Source: JBBRCX01 sp038204465
GTDB lineage: Bacteria; Planctomycetota; Phycisphaerae; Tepidisphaerales; Tepidisphaeraceae
Reading direction: 5' to 3'
Assembly (NCBI GenBank): GCA_038204465.1
Contig: JBBRCX010000037.1
Location: 1 to 41,610, forward strand
DNA length: 41,610 nt
The position numbers were made by a program, and so were the translations under genes. This document shows positions 15,682 to 22,601 of the stretch, piece after piece; the stretch's first letter is position 1, and every line of letters starts with the position of its first letter. Below the pieces are notes generated by a model. The model saw only the letters and a program-made list of their open reading frames with translations, made no database searches and was not told the origin of the DNA.

Positions 15682-16161
15682 TCACTGCTTTCGACGCGGA
15701 CGTCTGCCGTGGCCTGGCTTGCTGGCTGATCTTGCGGCAGGAGGTGGTGGCGGCCTCTTATAGCCCAGCGACCAAACCCTGAGCAGGGCGCGCATGCCCC
15801 GCTCGAATGACTTGCTGAAATCGATGAGCTGAAAGCTGGAGAGCGTCCACGACAGCTTGTTGATGTCGCACTTCTTGAGCATGCACGGGATGATCCGCTG
15901 CTCGTAGCGGGCGTCGTTGAGTGCGAAGAGCAATTCGTGCTTGACCCATTTTGACTTGACGGATTCCGGAGACAGCATCAGCACGAACCAGTCGCAGCGA
16001 CCGAGCGCCTCGCCGATCTCATCGTGCCATTGCTGCGCACCCGCGATGTTGCGCGCGCTATACCAGAACGGGACGCCATGCCGGCGGAGCTCTGCGCATA
16101 GTTTCTCGACGAAGGCGCGGTTCGCAGCGGCGTGTGAAAGAAAGGCTTCCGACGGGAGCAT
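15682..16161 (-). CDS. TIR-domain protein with intact catalytic glutamate (second of pair)
   Basis: A 159-residue protein of one TIR domain plus a proline- and arginine-rich tail. The first strand is EAFLSHA and the conserved helix is W45-H-D-E48-I-G-E-A-L. LSPESVKSKWVKHEL follows. The glutamate three residues after the tryptophan aligns with the NAD-cleaving glutamate of plant and bacterial TIR enzymes, so this member could be an NADase. An alternative TTG start (16176) would overlap the stop of the upstream TIR gene by 4 bases. Either way the two genes form an operon. Confidence 0.87.
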   Translation of the reverse strand: MLPSEAFLSHAAANRAFVEKLCAELRRHGVPFWYSARNIAGAQQWHDEIGEALGRCDWFVLMLSPESVKSKWVKHELLFALNDARYEQRIIPCMLKKCDINKLSWTLSSFQLIDFSKSFERGMRALLRVWSLGYKRPPPPPAARSASKPGHGRRPRRKQ

Positions 16162-16172
16162 CGCGCCGGCCG

Positions 16173-16586
16173 TCAACCCGCCCTCCGCTCGAGCTGACGC
16201 AGAGCGCGGGCAACTCGATCGCCAGCGGTGAGTTGATCAGACGGGTCGCTCGCATCAACCGTGTGGATGGTTTTCAAGAACCACGGAACGTTCTCGGTTG
16301 GTTTGACCAAAACAGGCACGACACGCCCCTTGTAGTTCTCGGAGCCGAGCGCGAATCCGATTTCGTGGATTACGTTAGGCGATTGAACAGCCTCCGGGGA
16401 CAGAAGCACAACCATTAGCTCAGACTTCCTCAAAGCCTCGCTGATAGCCGCCGCCCAATCCTCGCCGAAGGGCACATCGGTGGTGTCGTTGAAGATCTTG
16501 TGCCCGTCCAGCGCCAGCCGTTGCCGGATCTCGTCCGCGACGTTCTGATCCTTCACCGAGTGGCTGATAAAAACCTTGAATCCCAT
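16173..16586 (-). CDS. TIR-domain protein lacking the expected catalytic glutamate (first of pair)
   Basis: A 137-residue protein that is almost entirely one TIR domain: KVFISHSVKD at the start, LLSPEAVQSPNVIHEIGFALG in the middle, and VPVLVKPTENVP. In the helix that carries the catalytic glutamate it reads W44-A-A-A47-I-S-E-A-L, with alanine where its partner has glutamate. It may therefore be a scaffold, sensor or regulator for the second TIR protein. The extended -10 promoter lies just upstream and the start is preceded by AGGTG. No effector domain of a known defence system is adjacent. Confidence 0.88.
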   Translation of the reverse strand: MGFKVFISHSVKDQNVADEIRQRLALDGHKIFNDTTDVPFGEDWAAAISEALRKSELMVVLLSPEAVQSPNVIHEIGFALGSENYKGRVVPVLVKPTENVPWFLKTIHTVDASDPSDQLTAGDRVARALRQLERRAG

Positions 16587-16605
16587 GCTGCACCTAAACG
16601 TTGAG

Positions 16606-16614
16606 ATTATACCA
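16606..16614 (-). promoter_or_regulatory. Extended -10 promoter of the TIR operon
   Basis: On the minus strand TGGTATAAT is a perfect extended -10 element. There is no good -35 box. The predicted leader is about 13 bases and carries the short ribosome binding site AGGTG. Confidence 0.55.
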
Positions 16615-16884
16615 CACGCCCGGGCGCATTACAGTTCAGGTCTCGTTCAGCGTCGTTCGTTGGAGGTGCGTTGGGGAGCCGCGGAGCAAGGCATGTTCAC
16701 GAGGCGTGTTGTGCAGAGGATCGTGATGGCGTTCAAGGCGCGCGTTCACGAGGTCGCGGCGGGACTTGACCGTGGCATTGGCGCGCCGCAGGTGTCAGCA
16801 GCCCTTGCGGTCGGCACAACAGGCAGTTCGAGGTAGTGTCACGTGACGTTAGAGTGCGCCGTCGGGCGCTGGACGAGGAGATGC
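16615..16884. other. Intergenic region between the TIR operon and the rhamnosidase
   Basis: No convincing gene. An open frame of 86 codons on the plus strand begins inside the TIR gene and has no protein-like features. I see no terminator or clear plus-strand promoter. Confidence 0.5.
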
Positions 16885-19449
16885 ATGAAAGTTGAGACAT
16901 ACGCCGGCGGATCGACAGCGGCGCTTGCGGGCGCGCGATGGATGTGGGGAGGGGCGGACCCGCGGCCGCTGAACGGGTGGCGCATGTTCAGGCGCGTGTT
17001 TACGCTCGATAGAGCGCCGACACGAATGACGCTCAGCATGTTTGCGGAGGCGCGCTATAAGGTATGGATTAATGGCCGGCGCGTGGGGATCGGGCCGGGT
17101 CTGTGTTTTCCGGATCATCGCCTGATCGATCGGTATCGGGTGGACGAGCATCTCACGAAAGGGATGAACGTCCTTGCCTGCCTGGTGCACTGTCCCGGAA
17201 TCATGACCGGCCAATGGACGCTGACGAACGCCGCGTTGCTGTGCGATCTTCGTTCGGAGAATGCCGCAGTTCCGGTGGTGACGGGCGATTCCGAATGGCG
17301 CACCGCGGCGGCGGTTGCATGGCGAAACCCGGCCGAGCTGTGTCCGTACGGCAAAGGTTTTTCCGAGGTGTGCGATGCCACTCTGGAGCCGCCCGGCTGG
17401 CGCGAGCCGGATTTTGACGAGCAGGGGTGGGACGGGGCGCGTGTTTTGGAGGTGGTCGCGGGGGGAAGTCCCGAACAATTGAATGTCCGATATGTTCCGC
17501 TGCCGGTCTTCATCCCGCGCGTTCCGAAAAGAGTCGTGGCACGCGGCGAGATCAGCCGCCTTCCTGGGGAGCAGGACCCGCCGGCCGCGGCGGTTGGCGC
17601 GGCGGCGAGCACCTATGCGTGGACGCGCAATCGCTGGAGAAGGCAGATGGGCCTTTGGCATGACGGACGCGACATGTCGTTGCCGGCGGGTGAGCCCATG
17701 CCTGCGCCAACGTCGGCCATGGGAAATCATGAGGTTTACCAGCTGTTGGCCGATGAAGCCCTTTCGCGCGGCAGTGAAGGGGAGACATTTCCAATACGCA
17801 TCAGCGCTGCAGTGGAAGATCGCACGCCTTTCGTGGTCCTGGACATGGGCGTGGTGCGGAGCGGCATGCTGACGTTCGCGCTCACCTCGCGCTCGGGAGG
17901 CACGGTGGACGTCGGTTATGACGACCGGCTGACGCCGGCGGGAAACGTTAACCCGGCGCGCACGACGACATCGTGTGAACGCGTTGTCGTCCCGGGCGGC
18001 CGCTTCTCCTGGGAAGGCTTCTTCGAACGGGGCGGGCGCTACATCCAATTGGTGTTCCGCCATTTCGAAGGCGAGATCACGCTGGAACAGGCGGGAATCA
18101 CGGAGACGCTGGGGATTCCCGCGGACCTGCCGGCCGCGAAGTTCGCGGCGTCGGACGGTCTGCTGACGCGGATCTGGCAGGCCTCGGCGGAAACGGCGCG
18201 GTTGTATCTGAACGACTGCGGCGCGGGGGATCCGTATCGCGAGCGGATTCACTGGAGTGGCGACGACTGGATGTCGTTGCGGATGGCCTGGTGGTGCTTC
18301 GGTCAGTCGCTGCAATGGCGCCGGGGGCTGGAGTTGACGGCACAATCGCAGAACAGCGACGGCAGTTTCCCGGTCATCTCGCCGGGCCATTTTGAAGACT
18401 ACAACATGAACTCGGGAATCTGGATCACCAGTCTCGAGGAGTATTGCCGCGAAACCGGAGACCGCGATTTTGGGCGGGAGCATCTGCCGAAGGTGGGCCG
18501 GTGGATCGAGTACGAATCGCGTTTCGCCAACGGCGACGGACTGCTGTATGAGACGCCGGGGCGACGATTCATTTCCTGGGCCGAAGGCATTCCGCGGCGG
18601 TGGTACGAACCGGGTGAGATGTGGCGGCGCGGCGAGCGGACAGTCGGTTGGGGGGATTTCTTCGATCCTCCAACCCTGGGTTTTAACGCGATCATCAACG
18701 CGAATTGGCTATGGGCGCTGCGCCAGGCGGCGGCACTGGCGGATCTGCTGGGCGCGAAGGATTTGCGCGATCGCTGGCGATCGCTTCACGATCGCGCTTC
18801 GGCGGCATTCGAGGCGATGTTCTGGGATGGGGGGATGTCGCTCTACCGCGACAATGTCGCGTTCGGCTGGAATGGAGAAAAGTCAGCGCCGACGTATTCC
18901 GAGCCGACGCTGTTCGCGCTCATCCGCGCCGGCGTCGTCAGCGGCCGCAAAGCATTGGAGTGTTACGATCGGGTCCGGGTGAACGGCTTCGAATGCGTGC
19001 GCAGCACCGCGGGTCTGGAGTATGGGGCGGTGCCACTGCTGCTGCTCAAGCAGGGGCGAACCGCGGAGGCGCTGGCGTTGTACCGCGACCGGTGGGGAAG
19101 CCCGGTCGAGGCGGGCGCGACGACGATGGGAGAGGAATTCTTCCGCACCGGCGCCAACTCCGATTGTCACATTCACGGAGCCGCCCCGGCCCGCGATTTC
19201 CTGGAATACCTTGCGGGAGTGCGCCTCGCCGGCGCGGGATGGTCGCAAGTCATCTTCGCTCCGCCGGCGGACGCGCCGGAACTGTCGTGCGAGATCCCGA
19301 CGCCGCGTGGATTTCTCAAGGTCCAGATCAGCCGGTCCAAGGACGGCCTGCGGTATGGGTACGAGCTGCCTGAAGGCTGCACGGCGTCGTATGAAGACCG
19401 CGGCGTCTTACGCGCGCTCAAAGGACGTGTTGGTTCGTTTCTGGTGTAG
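16885..19449 (+). CDS. Alpha-L-rhamnosidase-like glycoside hydrolase (GH78 type)
   Basis: An 854-residue protein. N-terminal beta-sandwich domains (FRRVFTLDRAPTRMTLSMFAEARYKVWINGRRVG near 35-70) are followed by an (alpha/alpha)6 barrel. The barrel carries GDPYRERIHWSGDDWM (448-463), which matches the DCPxRExxGWxGDA signature of bacterial alpha-L-rhamnosidases. Later blocks QNSDGSFPVISPG and SWAEGIPRRWYEPGE also fit a six-hairpin glycosidase. A C-terminal beta-domain ends the chain. It would release terminal rhamnose from plant or microbial polysaccharides or glycosides. I see no signal peptide, so it is probably cytoplasmic or exported by another route. ATG 16885 is preceded by GAGGAG. Confidence 0.85.
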   Translation: MKVETYAGGSTAALAGARWMWGGADPRPLNGWRMFRRVFTLDRAPTRMTLSMFAEARYKVWINGRRVGIGPGLCFPDHRLIDRYRVDEHLTKGMNVLACLVHCPGIMTGQWTLTNAALLCDLRSENAAVPVVTGDSEWRTAAAVAWRNPAELCPYGKGFSEVCDATLEPPGWREPDFDEQGWDGARVLEVVAGGSPEQLNVRYVPLPVFIPRVPKRVVARGEISRLPGEQDPPAAAVGAAASTYAWTRNRWRRQMGLWHDGRDMSLPAGEPMPAPTSAMGNHEVYQLLADEALSRGSEGETFPIRISAAVEDRTPFVVLDMGVVRSGMLTFALTSRSGGTVDVGYDDRLTPAGNVNPARTTTSCERVVVPGGRFSWEGFFERGGRYIQLVFRHFEGEITLEQAGITETLGIPADLPAAKFAASDGLLTRIWQASAETARLYLNDCGAGDPYRERIHWSGDDWMSLRMAWWCFGQSLQWRRGLELTAQSQNSDGSFPVISPGHFEDYNMNSGIWITSLEEYCRETGDRDFGREHLPKVGRWIEYESRFANGDGLLYETPGRRFISWAEGIPRRWYEPGEMWRRGERTVGWGDFFDPPTLGFNAIINANWLWALRQAAALADLLGAKDLRDRWRSLHDRASAAFEAMFWDGGMSLYRDNVAFGWNGEKSAPTYSEPTLFALIRAGVVSGRKALECYDRVRVNGFECVRSTAGLEYGAVPLLLLKQGRTAEALALYRDRWGSPVEAGATTMGEEFFRTGANSDCHIHGAAPARDFLEYLAGVRLAGAGWSQVIFAPPADAPELSCEIPTPRGFLKVQISRSKDGLRYGYELPEGCTASYEDRGVLRALKGRVGSFLV

Positions 19450-19499
19450 CGCGGAGGCAGCATGGCGTTTGCGAAGACCGATCCAGCGAGAGTCGGTTG

Positions 19500-19646
19500 A
19501 CCAAACTTCTGGATTGGATACGTCATAGACGAAACGATTCCGGGCTGAGACCCGCCCTGTCCTACCGTGAACGAAAAAAGCTGGCTTGCAGAACCTGCCG
19601 CCGGGAAGGCAGCCAACCCCAGAATGACGGCAATGAAGAAGCGCAT
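19500..19646 (-). pseudogene. Truncated start of a secreted-protein gene
   Basis: A strong ribosome binding site (AAGGGGGGACA) is followed by an ATG at 19646 and a classical signal peptide, MRFFIAVILGLAAFPAAGSAS, then about 25 plausible residues (QLFSFTVGQGG and on). After that the frame continues antisense into the rhamnosidase and stops looking like protein. The start is well formed but the gene body is missing, so this is probably the remnant of a secreted-protein gene cut off by a rearrangement. The exact break point is uncertain. Confidence 0.4.
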
Positions 19647-19882
19647 TGTCCCCCCTTGACGGTTCCGTTGCCGTAGCGCGCGTCCCGCGACCGCGGAATC
19701 GCATGCGCTCGTTTTTGAATCAACTCCAGCTACGCGGTCACAGCGCCGCTGCCGGAGAAAAGCCCTGGAGATTTGCCGAGAGTCGAGATGACAAGACGGC
19801 TATTGAACTTTTTCAGGTCGGCATTCGTGGCTGGGAAGCCGGAGTGCGGCGGTTCTTCGTCCGAGAACTGGGTAGCGAGCGA

Positions 19883-19981
19883 TTGTAACGACAAAGCTCA
19901 CCCGCCGGGGTCGCCTACAAAGGCTTGGTGTCTCGGAAAACCAGAACGGAGGCCCCGGTCAGGTGCAGCGACTTGTTAGGC
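19883..19981 (-). repeat. attC-like integron recombination site
   Basis: Read on the minus strand. It begins GCCTAAC (containing the VOC stop codon) and ends GTTACAA. The arms GCTGCACC and GGTGAGC pair with one extra, unpaired G. An unpaired spacer (AAGTC opposite TTTGTC) lies between them and the outer TAAC/GTTA boxes. Inside, CCGGGG pairs with CCCCGG. The R box, unpaired spacer, L box and extrahelical base are the defining structure of attC sites. The last box is GTTACAA rather than GTTRRRY, as expected if the cassette sits in a non-integron target. Confidence 0.7.
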
Positions 19982-20347
19982 GCACGTGAGCTGCGCAATA
20001 GGTTCGGCGAGTTCCATCGTGTTGCCGTCCGGATCGGCGACAATCATGTCTTGAAGCCCCCACGGTTGTTTCGTGAGCGTCTGTTTGATCGTCGTACCGT
20101 TGGCGGCCAACGACCGCGACAACTCTTCGACGCCATCAACCATGATGTGGCAGTGACACTTGCCCGCCCACTCCGGCTTGACGCTGAGGTGAACTTCCAC
20201 CGCGTCACGACGGACGATAGCAAAGCAGAGCGGATCGCCGTTGGTAAACGTCACTTCGAAGCCCAGTCGATCAGTCCAGAACTCGATGGCACGCCCGATG
20301 TCGGTCACATGGAAACCGGGAGCCGCGCGTCCGAAGCTGATGGCCAT
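19976..20347 (-). CDS. VOC (glyoxalase/bleomycin-resistance) family protein, integron-cassette gene
   Basis: A 123-residue single VOC domain: the first beta-alpha-beta unit has HVTDIGRAIEFWTDRLGFEV and the second ends in MIVADPDGNTMELAEP. The family's metal-site residues (H near 18, E near the end) are present. Members sequester or modify small molecules, including antibiotics; the substrate here is unknown. ATG 20347 is preceded by TTTGGAGG, an excellent ribosome binding site. The stop codon lies inside the attC-like site, and GTTAGGC stands 25 bases before the start. Both are typical of integron cassettes, in which VOC proteins are common. No integrase is nearby. Confidence 0.88.
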   Translation of the reverse strand: MAISFGRAAPGFHVTDIGRAIEFWTDRLGFEVTFTNGDPLCFAIVRRDAVEVHLSVKPEWAGKCHCHIMVDGVEELSRSLAANGTTIKQTLTKQPWGLQDMIVADPDGNTMELAEPIAQLTCA

Positions 20348-20368
20348 AAAACCTCCAAAGCGAAGTCC

Positions 20369-20375
20369 GCCTAAC
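20369..20375 (-). repeat. Integron core site at the 5' border of the cassette
   Basis: Minus strand GTTAGGC, matching GTTRRRY, between the neighbouring DNA and the VOC gene. With the attC site it defines a cassette of about 486 bp from 19889 to 20374. Confidence 0.6.
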
Positions 20376-20709
20376 TTGTGATTCTCTGAATCAGATGCAC
20401 TGAGAATACTCTGCGGCATGAGCTTGTCAATTACAGAACTCACAGACGTCTCAACCACATGCGGTGAATTCAGGGGAGCGAATTCACCTTGCAATTCTTT
20501 CGCGGCAGAACGACCTCCCAGCATCTGAGCTGGCGACAAGATTTGAACCACGTATCGTCCAATGAATTAAAGAGATTTCCGTCGGTTCGCCTGGAACATC
20601 CGACCGTCGCTCCATGCGAGTTAAACACGAGTATTGAGTTGTAACTTTGGTCCCCACAATGAGAAAGCCCTTCGACGGTCTCGCCGAAGGGGCTTGTTTC
20701 GAAGAATAG
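20376..20709. other. Non-coding stretch with a partial tRNA-Pro copy
   Basis: I see no supportable gene here. GGCGACAAGATTTGAACC at 20532-20549 copies 17 of 18 bases of the tRNA-Pro T-arm and acceptor end (20714-20731) in the same orientation. A minus-strand frame of about 60 codons runs from this copy into the cassette border and is probably chance. Confidence 0.5.
20532..20549 (-). repeat. tRNA-Pro 3'-end fragment (att-like direct repeat)
   Basis: An 18-base copy of the 3' part of the neighbouring tRNA-Pro, 182 bases away, with one mismatch. Such copies are left by elements that integrate into tRNA genes. Confidence 0.5.
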
Positions 20710-20785
20710 TCGGGGCGACAGGATTTGAACCTGCGACCTCTTGACCCCCAGTCAAGCGCTCTAAACCAAGCTGAGCTACGCCCCG
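20710..20785 (-). tRNA. tRNA-Pro (anticodon GGG)
   Basis: A complete cloverleaf on the minus strand. The 7-base acceptor CGGGGCG pairs with CGCCCCG; the D arm is GCTC/GAGC. The anticodon stem CTTGA/TCAAG has loop CTGGGGG (anticodon GGG), and the T arm contains GGTTCAAATCC. Discriminator A; CCA is not encoded. Confidence 0.95.
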
Positions 20786-20846
20786 GGCGAATCGGGTCGA
20801 ATTCTATGAGATTGCCGAGATGACCACAAGTGCTCCAGGGCAGAGG

Positions 20847-20875
20847 TTGACTCCGATAAGGAAAGAATGTATAAT
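20847..20875 (+). promoter_or_regulatory. Consensus sigma-70 promoter upstream of purD
   Basis: TTGACT (20847-20852), exactly 17 bases, TATAAT (20870-20875). This is one of the two best promoters seen. The predicted start near 20882 leaves a leader of about 317 bases before purD. Confidence 0.75.
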
Positions 20876-21198
20876 GAAAGACGGTGTTCTTTGGCGCAGT
20901 CGCCGAAGCGCTCTTTGATAAGTGAATGAAACAGGATTGACGCCGAGGCGGGGTCGATGGGTGAGAGGTGCATTGTCCAAGGCGGCGTCGCTAGGACGGT
21001 TCTGAGGAGGTCGGGCGGGAGGGGTAGTTTCCTCGAGGTCCACCAAAGCCCTCGAAAGCCCACCAAAGCCCACCATGGTCGCCTGGACTGCGGGGCGAAG
21101 CGGGTTTGGGCAGTCGTTGGCCAAACGATCGGCGATCCGGTTACACTCCGCCGCGACGTGGGGCGCGGGAATAAGGGCCTGTTGGAGCGTGGGAACGA
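20876..21198 (+). other. Long purD leader or small RNA region
   Basis: Downstream of a consensus promoter. It contains a hairpin (CTTTGGCG and CGCCGAAG, 20893-20912) and a CCACCAAAGCCC direct repeat. An 81-codon open frame (20957-21202) overlaps the purD start by 4 bases but has low protein character. It could be a regulatory leader, a separate small RNA, or a coupled leader peptide. Confidence 0.35.
21040..21071. repeat. Short direct repeat CCACCAAAGCCC
   Basis: Two identical 12-base copies (21040-21051 and 21060-21071) with a 20-base period, in the purD leader. Confidence 0.6.
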
Positions 21199-22467
21199 AT
21201 GAAAGTGTTGCTTGTTGGGAACGGCGGGCGGGAGCATGCGTTGGGGTGGAAGTTGGCGGCTTCGCCTCGGGTGACGGCGCTGTATGCGCTGCCGGGGAAT
21301 CCGGGAACGGCGCAGGTGGCGGACAACGTGGCGATCGACGTGATGGATTTCGGGGGCATCGAGCGGTTCGTGCGGGAGAACAAGATTGGGCTGGTCGTTA
21401 TCGGCCCGGAGGATCCGCTGGCGGGCGGGTTGGCGGATCGATTGCAGGGGACCGGCGCGAGAGTTTTCGGGCCGACCAGGGAGGCGGCGCGGATCGAGGG
21501 GGACAAATGGTTCGCCAAGGAGATCATGCGCCAGCAGGCGATTCCGACGGCAGAGGCGCGCTCGTTTACGGATGCGGGAGCGGCGGAGGAGTATGTGCGG
21601 GTGCGCGATGAGCCGCTGGTGATCAAGGCGGCGGGGCTGGCGAAGGGGAAGGGCGTGAGCGTTTGCTACCGCACGGGCGATGCCCTCGAAGCGATCGACA
21701 CGATCATGCGAAAGAAGGCGTTCGGCGCGGCGGGCGGGAGATTGGTGATCGAGGAGCTGCTGCGGGGGCCGGAGTGTTCGATCCTGGCGTTCGTGGATCG
21801 CAAGTCGATCTACATGATGGAGACGAGCCAGGACCATAAGCCGGTGGAGGACGGAGACACGGGCCCGATGACCGGGGGGATGGGTGCGTATTCGCCGACG
21901 CCGGTGGTGAGCGATGCGATGCTGGCGCAGATCGAGCGGGACGTGCTGGTGCCGCTGGTGGACGGGCTGGTGCGCGAGGGAATCGAATACAAGGGCGTGC
22001 TGTACGCGGGGCTGATGCTGACCAGCGGCGGTCCGCGCGTGCTGGAATTCAACTGCCGCTTCGGCGACCCGGAGACGCAGCCGCTGATGATGCGACTGAA
22101 GAGCGACCTGCTGGAGGTGATGCTGGCGGTGGCGGAGGGCAGGCTGGATCAGATCGAGCTGAAATGGGACGCGAGGCCGGCGTTGTGCGTCGTGGCGGCC
22201 AGCAGGGGATATCCGGGGAAATACGAGACGGGCGTCCCGATCACGGGAATCGAGAAGGCGGATGGGATGGAAGACGTGAAGGTGTTCCAGGGCGGGACGA
22301 AGACGCAGGGGAAGAGCATCGTCACCGATGGCGGGCGGGTGCTGGGGGTGACGGCCCTGGGGAAGACGATCGCGGAGGCGCAGAAGCGCGCTTACCAGGC
22401 GATGGGAATGATCCATTTTGAAGGGATGCACTTCCGTCGGGACATCGGACATCAGGCGGCGCGATAG
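21199..22467 (+). CDS. purD: Phosphoribosylamine--glycine ligase
   Basis: An ATP-grasp enzyme of de novo purine synthesis that joins glycine to phosphoribosylamine. At 422 residues it has the normal length. The N-terminal domain begins MKVLLVGNGGREHALGWKL. The ATP-grasp part has VIKAAGLAKGKGV, EELLRGPECSILAF, the substrate loop DGDTGPMTGGMGAYSP, and the metal-binding end VLEFNCRFGDPETQ. All are diagnostic. No other pur gene is adjacent. It has a consensus promoter and an unusually long leader. Confidence 0.97.
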   Translation: MKVLLVGNGGREHALGWKLAASPRVTALYALPGNPGTAQVADNVAIDVMDFGGIERFVRENKIGLVVIGPEDPLAGGLADRLQGTGARVFGPTREAARIEGDKWFAKEIMRQQAIPTAEARSFTDAGAAEEYVRVRDEPLVIKAAGLAKGKGVSVCYRTGDALEAIDTIMRKKAFGAAGGRLVIEELLRGPECSILAFVDRKSIYMMETSQDHKPVEDGDTGPMTGGMGAYSPTPVVSDAMLAQIERDVLVPLVDGLVREGIEYKGVLYAGLMLTSGGPRVLEFNCRFGDPETQPLMMRLKSDLLEVMLAVAEGRLDQIELKWDARPALCVVAASRGYPGKYETGVPITGIEKADGMEDVKVFQGGTKTQGKSIVTDGGRVLGVTALGKTIAEAQKRAYQAMGMIHFEGMHFRRDIGHQAAR

Positions 22468-22531
22468 GGCGGCAGTATCGGGAGCGATGTTTTGTAGGAT
22501 CGAGACGATGTTTTCATTTGGTGGGCGTTAA

Positions 22532-22551
22532 CACGGGCGAGACGCCCCGTG
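22532..22551. repeat. Hairpin repeat between purD and the glycosyltransferase gene
   Basis: CACGGG and CCCGTG flank GAGACG in the gap between two converging genes. The sequence resembles the CACGGGCGxGACGCCCGTG hairpins that are common between genes in planctomycetes and relatives. It could also end transcription from both sides. Confidence 0.45.
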
Positions 22552-22601
22552 CTACGGTGGAGCGCGTCTATGTTTCGGCAGCTGGTAGCGGTGAGAGCGG
22601 C

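Noticed and set aside
15682..16586. TIR pair as a Thoeris or other named defence system
   Set aside because: No ThsA, SIR2, Argonaute or pore-forming partner gene is adjacent, so no known system can be named.
16576..16836. 86-codon plus-strand frame upstream of the rhamnosidase
   Set aside because: Begins inside the TIR gene, lacks a ribosome binding site and any recognisable feature.
19883..20375. Complete integron
   Set aside because: No intI gene, attI site or second cassette is visible; only a single cassette is supported.
20957..21202. 81-codon frame overlapping the purD start
   Set aside because: It has a plausible ribosome binding site and coupling, but poor protein character; kept only as a possibility in the leader description.
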